8,083 nt of DNA from Candidatus Woesearchaeota archaeon (lineage in GTDB: Archaea; Nanobdellota; Nanobdellia; Woesearchaeales; UBA11576): assembly GCA_016219765.1 (NCBI GenBank), contig JACRKM010000032.1, forward strand, positions 1 through 8,083. The letters run 5' to 3'. The position numbers and the translations under genes are program-made. The stretch's first letter is position 1, and the number at the start of each line of letters is the position of its first letter. This document shows, piece by piece, positions 5,408 to 8,083 of this stretch. The notes below the pieces were generated by a model. That model was not told the DNA's origin and did no database searches. It worked only from the letters and a program-made list of their open reading frames with translations.

Positions 5408-7342
5408 ATGGGCAAACTTGTTGCACGATTGAATAAACTGCGCGTTATGCTGTTGCACGACCTATTGTTGTTCTGGAGGGACCGTAAATCATTGATACTC
5501 GTGCTCATCACTCCATTTGTGATACTTTCAATCCTCATCAATATCTACAACTTTTCTGATGTCGCCTCCACGATTCGGGGTGTGACGCTTGGCGTATGCG
5601 ATCAGGAAGGCACGGACATAGACGTCAGTTCAGATATCTTCAAGGTGTCACGTTTCGAAGGCGACTGTGATGGACTTGTCGCACAGCGCGTGAAGCAAGG
5701 CGAATTTCGTGGCGGCCTGACGATTCCGCGTGACTTCCAGCGCAATGTACAGTCGGGAAAGGGTGCTGTGCTGACGTTGTATCTTGATAACGCGAAGCCC
5801 ACAACAGCCGTGGTATTGCGCGATGCAATCAAAGCGTATGTCTCAGATTTAAACGAGAAAATCGGCAGGGAATTCATTCTCAATGCGTGGAAGAACCTTG
5901 ATAAGCTCAACGATAATCTGAAGCTGCTTGTAAAAAATCTTGATGCAGTCTATCCGGCTGCAGTGGTTCTGCAGGACCGTCTGCACGACACAGAGAAAAG
6001 CATAGCGCAGGCGAACTTGACCGGGATCCAGCAGACCCTCGATGACACGCTCCTTCTGCTCGATAGCATTGATGTGGTGCTTACGTCGGTGCAGGCCGCT
6101 ACAGGAGCAACTGCGGGAGGTATTTTAGAAGGTGGCTTGCCTTCTATCGTGCCGTCGATAAACCTTTCTGTTGCTGAGGGCATTCCTGAATTTCAGGTCT
6201 ATCAGAACACTTCCTCTGAGTTCAAAAGTAAATATTGTACAGTGCCGCTTATGAATATGACGCTTACGAATAATATTATGAATATTACGAATAATCTTAC
6301 GAATAATATGGCTGTGGAAGCTTGTTCACTTGCGGCGCGTTCTGATAGCCTCGTGCAATCGTTGTTCGAAAAAGTCAAAGCAGCTGAAGCACAGCAGGAG
6401 AATATTACTGCTTCTGCAAACAATGTTTTTAATTCTTCTGCACAACTTCGTTCAACTATTGCGACAGTGCGAGAGCTGATGAACGCCTCTGGAAATCAGT
6501 CGCTGCAGGCACACGAGAATCTCAATAACGCGAAGGAATCTTTACAAGTGCTTGACAAACGGCTCGCCGGCCTGCTCACAGATGTGAAATCGCTGAAGAG
6601 CAATATCGATGCGTATCTCAATCAGACAGTCGCGATCACAGACGAACTTCGCAAGACAACTGTAGTGCTCGATCAATACACGAGCAGAGATCCGGCAGGC
6701 ATACTGCGGCCAATCACTGTTGAAACAAAGGGCGCATTTGAAGCGAAGAGTGAGATTTTCTCCCGTATCCCCGCATTGATGGGCATTGTCTTGTTGTTCG
6801 TGACGCTGCTGATCTCTTCGGCATTGATAGTCAATGAGCGCAAGTCTGGCACGATGGCGCGCATCTTCCTTTCGCCTATTACGATGTTCCTCTTCATTTT
6901 CGAGAAAGCAGTATATCTCTTCGCGCTTTGTCTGTTGGAACTTTTCAGTATGTTTGTCGCTATTGCTGTCTTCCGTGTAGGCGTTGTGTGGTCGGCAGAG
7001 ATGCTGCTGCTCATGTTCTTCGCATCGGCACTCTATCTTATGATGGGCATTTTTATCGGAGCTATCTCAAAATCAGAAAACACCGCGCTCCTTACATGCC
7101 TAGTCGTGGCATTTCCGTTGATGTTCTTATCAGGCGCGTTCTCGCCGATCGAATTGATGACAGGCATTTACCGTACACTGTCGCCGTATCTTCCTCTCAC
7201 GATCCATATCGGCGCGCTTGAGAAAGTGATGATCTATGGGACAGGCCTTGATACGAATGCACTCAAGCTAATGGCGGGCATGATCGCGGTTTTCTATGTT
7301 CTGTCCGTATTGATCATTCGAAAGATTCCAACGTTGAGATGA
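5408..7342 (+). CDS. ABC-2 type exporter permease with a large external coiled-coil domain
   Basis: 644 residues. One membrane helix near the N-terminus (about 27-49) is followed by an external region to about residue 450, then roughly five helices (about 453-475, 494-523, 530-553, 560-580, 620-640). NERKSGTMARIFLSPI (476-491) and LSGAFSPIELMTGIYRTLSPYLP are the usual ABC-2 permease motifs. The external region has long helix-forming, heptad-like stretches (about 160-230 and 312-425), similar in plan to the YhgE/Pip type of ABC-2 proteins. It carries twelve N-X-S/T sequons and four cysteines (64, 87, 277, 306) that could pair as 64-87 and 277-306. An asparagine-rich segment (282-300) lies between the last two. 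AAGGG (5395-5399) provides a ribosome site. It forms the exporter with the ATPase just upstream. The substrate is unknown. Confidence 0.9.
   Translation: MGKLVARLNKLRVMLLHDLLLFWRDRKSLILVLITPFVILSILINIYNFSDVASTIRGVTLGVCDQEGTDIDVSSDIFKVSRFEGDCDGLVAQRVKQGEFRGGLTIPRDFQRNVQSGKGAVLTLYLDNAKPTTAVVLRDAIKAYVSDLNEKIGREFILNAWKNLDKLNDNLKLLVKNLDAVYPAAVVLQDRLHDTEKSIAQANLTGIQQTLDDTLLLLDSIDVVLTSVQAATGATAGGILEGGLPSIVPSINLSVAEGIPEFQVYQNTSSEFKSKYCTVPLMNMTLTNNIMNITNNLTNNMAVEACSLAARSDSLVQSLFEKVKAAEAQQENITASANNVFNSSAQLRSTIATVRELMNASGNQSLQAHENLNNAKESLQVLDKRLAGLLTDVKSLKSNIDAYLNQTVAITDELRKTTVVLDQYTSRDPAGILRPITVETKGAFEAKSEIFSRIPALMGIVLLFVTLLISSALIVNERKSGTMARIFLSPITMFLFIFEKAVYLFALCLLELFSMFVAIAVFRVGVVWSAEMLLLMFFASALYLMMGIFIGAISKSENTALLTCLVVAFPLMFLSGAFSPIELMTGIYRTLSPYLPLTIHIGALEKVMIYGTGLDTNALKLMAGMIAVFYVLSVLIIRKIPTLR
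6264..6307 (+). repeat. Three copies of TTACGAATAAT inside the permease gene
   Basis: Exact 11-base copies begin at 6264, 6285 and 6297 (spacings 21 and 12, both multiples of 3). Each encodes the residues L/I-T-N-N, giving the asparagine-rich TNN repeats at residues 286-300 of the permease and creating two N-glycosylation sequons. The in-frame spacing suggests small in-frame duplications. Confidence 0.75.
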
Positions 7343-7349
7343 AGACCAT

Positions 7350-7368
7350 TTCATTCAATAATTTCTTC
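7350..7368 (+). terminator. T-rich stop region after the exporter operon
   Basis: TTTCATTCAATAATTTCTTC follows the permease stop by about 8 bases and is rich in T on the plus strand, as expected for archaeal termination. An inverted repeat TTCTG/CAGAA (7366-7380, loop of 5) follows. The rest of the gap up to 7466 shows nothing else clear. Confidence 0.35.
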
Positions 7369-7466
7369 TGATCAGCAGAACTCTTCGGGAAATTTCGTTT
7401 TCATCCGTCCTTAGCTGCGCTTCGGAGAACATCACAGTGTTAAATGAAATATTACTTGCCGCGCCT

Positions 7467-7715
7467 CTACTGTTCGTTTTTATGATATAAGTCAAGAATG
7501 ACTATTTTGTCTTCTCCTTTGACATACAAATACGAAAGTCCGAACTGAGAGATATAAAGTTCACGAGTGCCTTTTCGGGTGTACCGCATAGGCTTTCCAA
7601 GTTCAGGATTCTCCTTTAACTTTGCAACCTGTTTTATTATCTTCTCTTTCACAAGAGGGTCTTTGATTTTCGAGAATGTCTTCTGGAAAGAAGGATCGAA
7701 TTCAGCAGTTACCAT
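7467..7715 (-). CDS. relE: RelE/ParE-superfamily toxin
   Basis: 82 residues, normal size for the family. The sequence follows the archaeal RelE pattern: F-Q-K-F-KI-D near the N-terminus, two helices ending in KENPELGKPMRY, then RKGTRELYI, FGLSYLYV and the terminal ILDLYHKNEQ. Basic and aromatic residues typical of RNA-contacting positions are present (R44, R47, K48, R51, Y53, Y77, H78, K79). The expected activity is mRNA cleavage on the ribosome; gyrase poisoning (ParE type) is the less likely alternative. The ATG lies inside the end of the antitoxin gene (overlap of 7 bases, ATGGTAA), so the toxin is probably made only when the antitoxin is translated. No frameshift or missing segment is seen. 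Confidence 0.88.
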   Translation of the reverse strand: MVTAEFDPSFQKTFSKIKDPLVKEKIIKQVAKLKENPELGKPMRYTRKGTRELYISQFGLSYLYVKGEDKIVILDLYHKNEQ

Positions 7716-7975
7716 CTTTTCATTTCTGCAATGAAATCGTCAAAGTCCCGGCTCTTGAATTGGCCATGTTCGTATCGTTTCAAGGCTGCTTCTGTTCGCC
7801 TCGCGAATTCAAGGTCTTCCTTTAACTGCTTATCTAATTCGCTCGCTTTCTTCAAAATCAGCTGATGGTCATTCTTTATTATGATCAACTTGTCTCCCTC
7901 TTTCATGTCCTCGCGCAATTCAGACGGAATAACAACCTGTCCTTTGGAACTGAGTTTTGTTATGGCAATCTCCAC
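7709..7975 (-). CDS. AbrB/SpoVT-type antitoxin of the RelE-like toxin
   Basis: 88 residues. Residues 1-45 form a swapped-hairpin AbrB DNA-binding domain (ITKLSSKGQVVIPSELRED, GDKLIIIKND, LILKK). Residues 46-88 are a helical tail (ASELDKQLKEDLEFARRTEAALKRYEHG, FDDFIAEMKRW) of the kind that wraps and blocks a RelE toxin. The start is GTG 7975: the only upstream in-frame codons before a TGA at 7985-7987 are three without a start. A GTGAT at 7988-7984 could pair with the 16S tail. The protein should neutralise the downstream toxin and repress the operon by binding its promoter. A TATA box and a palindrome in the right place support this. Confidence 0.9.
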   Translation of the reverse strand: MEIAITKLSSKGQVVIPSELREDMKEGDKLIIIKNDHQLILKKASELDKQLKEDLEFARRTEAALKRYEHGQFKSRDFDDFIAEMKRW

Positions 7976-7988
7976 GTTCTCACATCAC

Positions 7989-8004
7989 GTAAGATAAATC
8001 TTAC
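7989..8004. promoter_or_regulatory. Candidate operator of the toxin-antitoxin operon
   Basis: GTAAGATAAATCTTAC is a 16-base inverted repeat with perfect 7-base arms and a 2-base centre. It lies between the TATA box (8009-8016) and the GTG start (7975), overlapping the predicted transcription start near 7988. A dimeric AbrB-type antitoxin bound here would block polymerase, as in other autoregulated toxin-antitoxin operons. Confidence 0.6.
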
Positions 8005-8008
8005 TCAG

Positions 8009-8016
8009 TATAAAAA
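8009..8016 (-). promoter_or_regulatory. TATA box and BRE of the toxin-antitoxin operon
   Basis: Minus-strand TTTTTATA is preceded by CGAAAGG, a good purine-rich BRE. The box begins 41 bases before the GTG start, predicting a leader of roughly 10-15 bases. Confidence 0.65.
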
Positions 8017-8021
8017 CCTTT

Positions 8022-8070
8022 CGATTTTGAAAATCGCCTCACAGGCTCAGACACTTCGAAACTGCGTTTC
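8022..8070. repeat. Chain of three short hairpins upstream of the toxin-antitoxin promoter
   Basis: Three separate inverted repeats follow one another: CGATTTT-G-AAAATCG (8022-8036, 7-base arms), GCCT-CAC-AGGC (8036-8046, 4-base arms) and GAAAC-TGC-GTTTC (8058-8070, 5-base arms). The first overlaps the edge of the BRE. On the minus strand the same bases are also open from the window edge to a TAA at 8001-8003 (26 codons), so the end of an upstream gene cannot be excluded. Confidence 0.5.
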
Positions 8071-8083
8071 TCGGTCACCTCAC

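Noticed and set aside
6673..7014. Minus-strand frame of 113 codons, with others at 5032-5361 and 5602-5910
   Set aside because: They are antisense to the exporter genes, which have complete family motifs; no promoter or ribosome site supports them.
7366..7380. TTCTG/CAGAA inverted repeat as an intrinsic hairpin terminator of the exporter operon
   Set aside because: The stem has only 5 pairs and no T run follows it; the T-rich sequence just before it is the better candidate.
1..8083. CRISPR array, insertion sequence, tRNA or rRNA
   Set aside because: I saw no regularly spaced repeats, transposase, terminal inverted repeats or tRNA/rRNA-like sequence by eye; small structured RNAs could be missed without a covariance search.

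Overview
The window is archaeal. It encodes a complete small histone-fold protein of the archaeal type. Several genes are preceded by TATA boxes about 30 bases upstream of the ATG, which implies leaderless mRNAs. The toxin-antitoxin pair at the right end is of a kind common in archaea. Base composition looks moderate by eye. I would guess an uncultured DPANN or euryarchaeal lineage, but nothing here fixes the taxon.

Layout. Bases 1-294 are the 3' end of a circularly permuted (YlqF/NOG-type) GTPase that starts outside the window. Bases 368-1147 hold an unrecognised 259-residue protein behind a clear TATA box. A 258-base convergent gap (1148-1405) contains a T-rich stop signal and, unexpectedly, a second TATA box placed correctly for a 24-codon leaderless reading frame (1307-1381). 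On the minus strand, 3345-1406 holds the histone followed by an alkaline-phosphatase-superfamily phosphodiesterase, separated by a T-rich tract. A 338-base divergent region carries the histone and MscS promoters plus an unexplained extra TATA box followed by T6 tracts. On the plus strand lie an MscS mechanosensitive channel (3684-4589), an ABC ATPase (4649-5383) and its ABC-2 membrane partner (5408-7342). Minus-strand genes from 7975 to 7467 form an AbrB-type antitoxin/RelE-type toxin operon with overlapping genes.

How the genes work together. The ATPase and permease are one exporter: they are 24 bases apart and share a promoter. The permease has an external domain of about 400 residues. It is rich in predicted helix, carries twelve N-glycosylation sequons that all fall on the external side, and has cysteines in plausible pairs. 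MscS precedes the exporter in the same direction but the exporter has its own promoter. The antitoxin and toxin are translationally coupled. A 16-base inverted repeat between their TATA box and start codon is a good candidate autoregulatory operator.

I see no single large undescribed system. The best leads are the possible leaderless microprotein, the chain of three hairpins upstream of the toxin-antitoxin promoter, the heavily sequon-bearing exporter ectodomain, and the phosphodiesterase that lacks a signal peptide and sits behind a histone gene.
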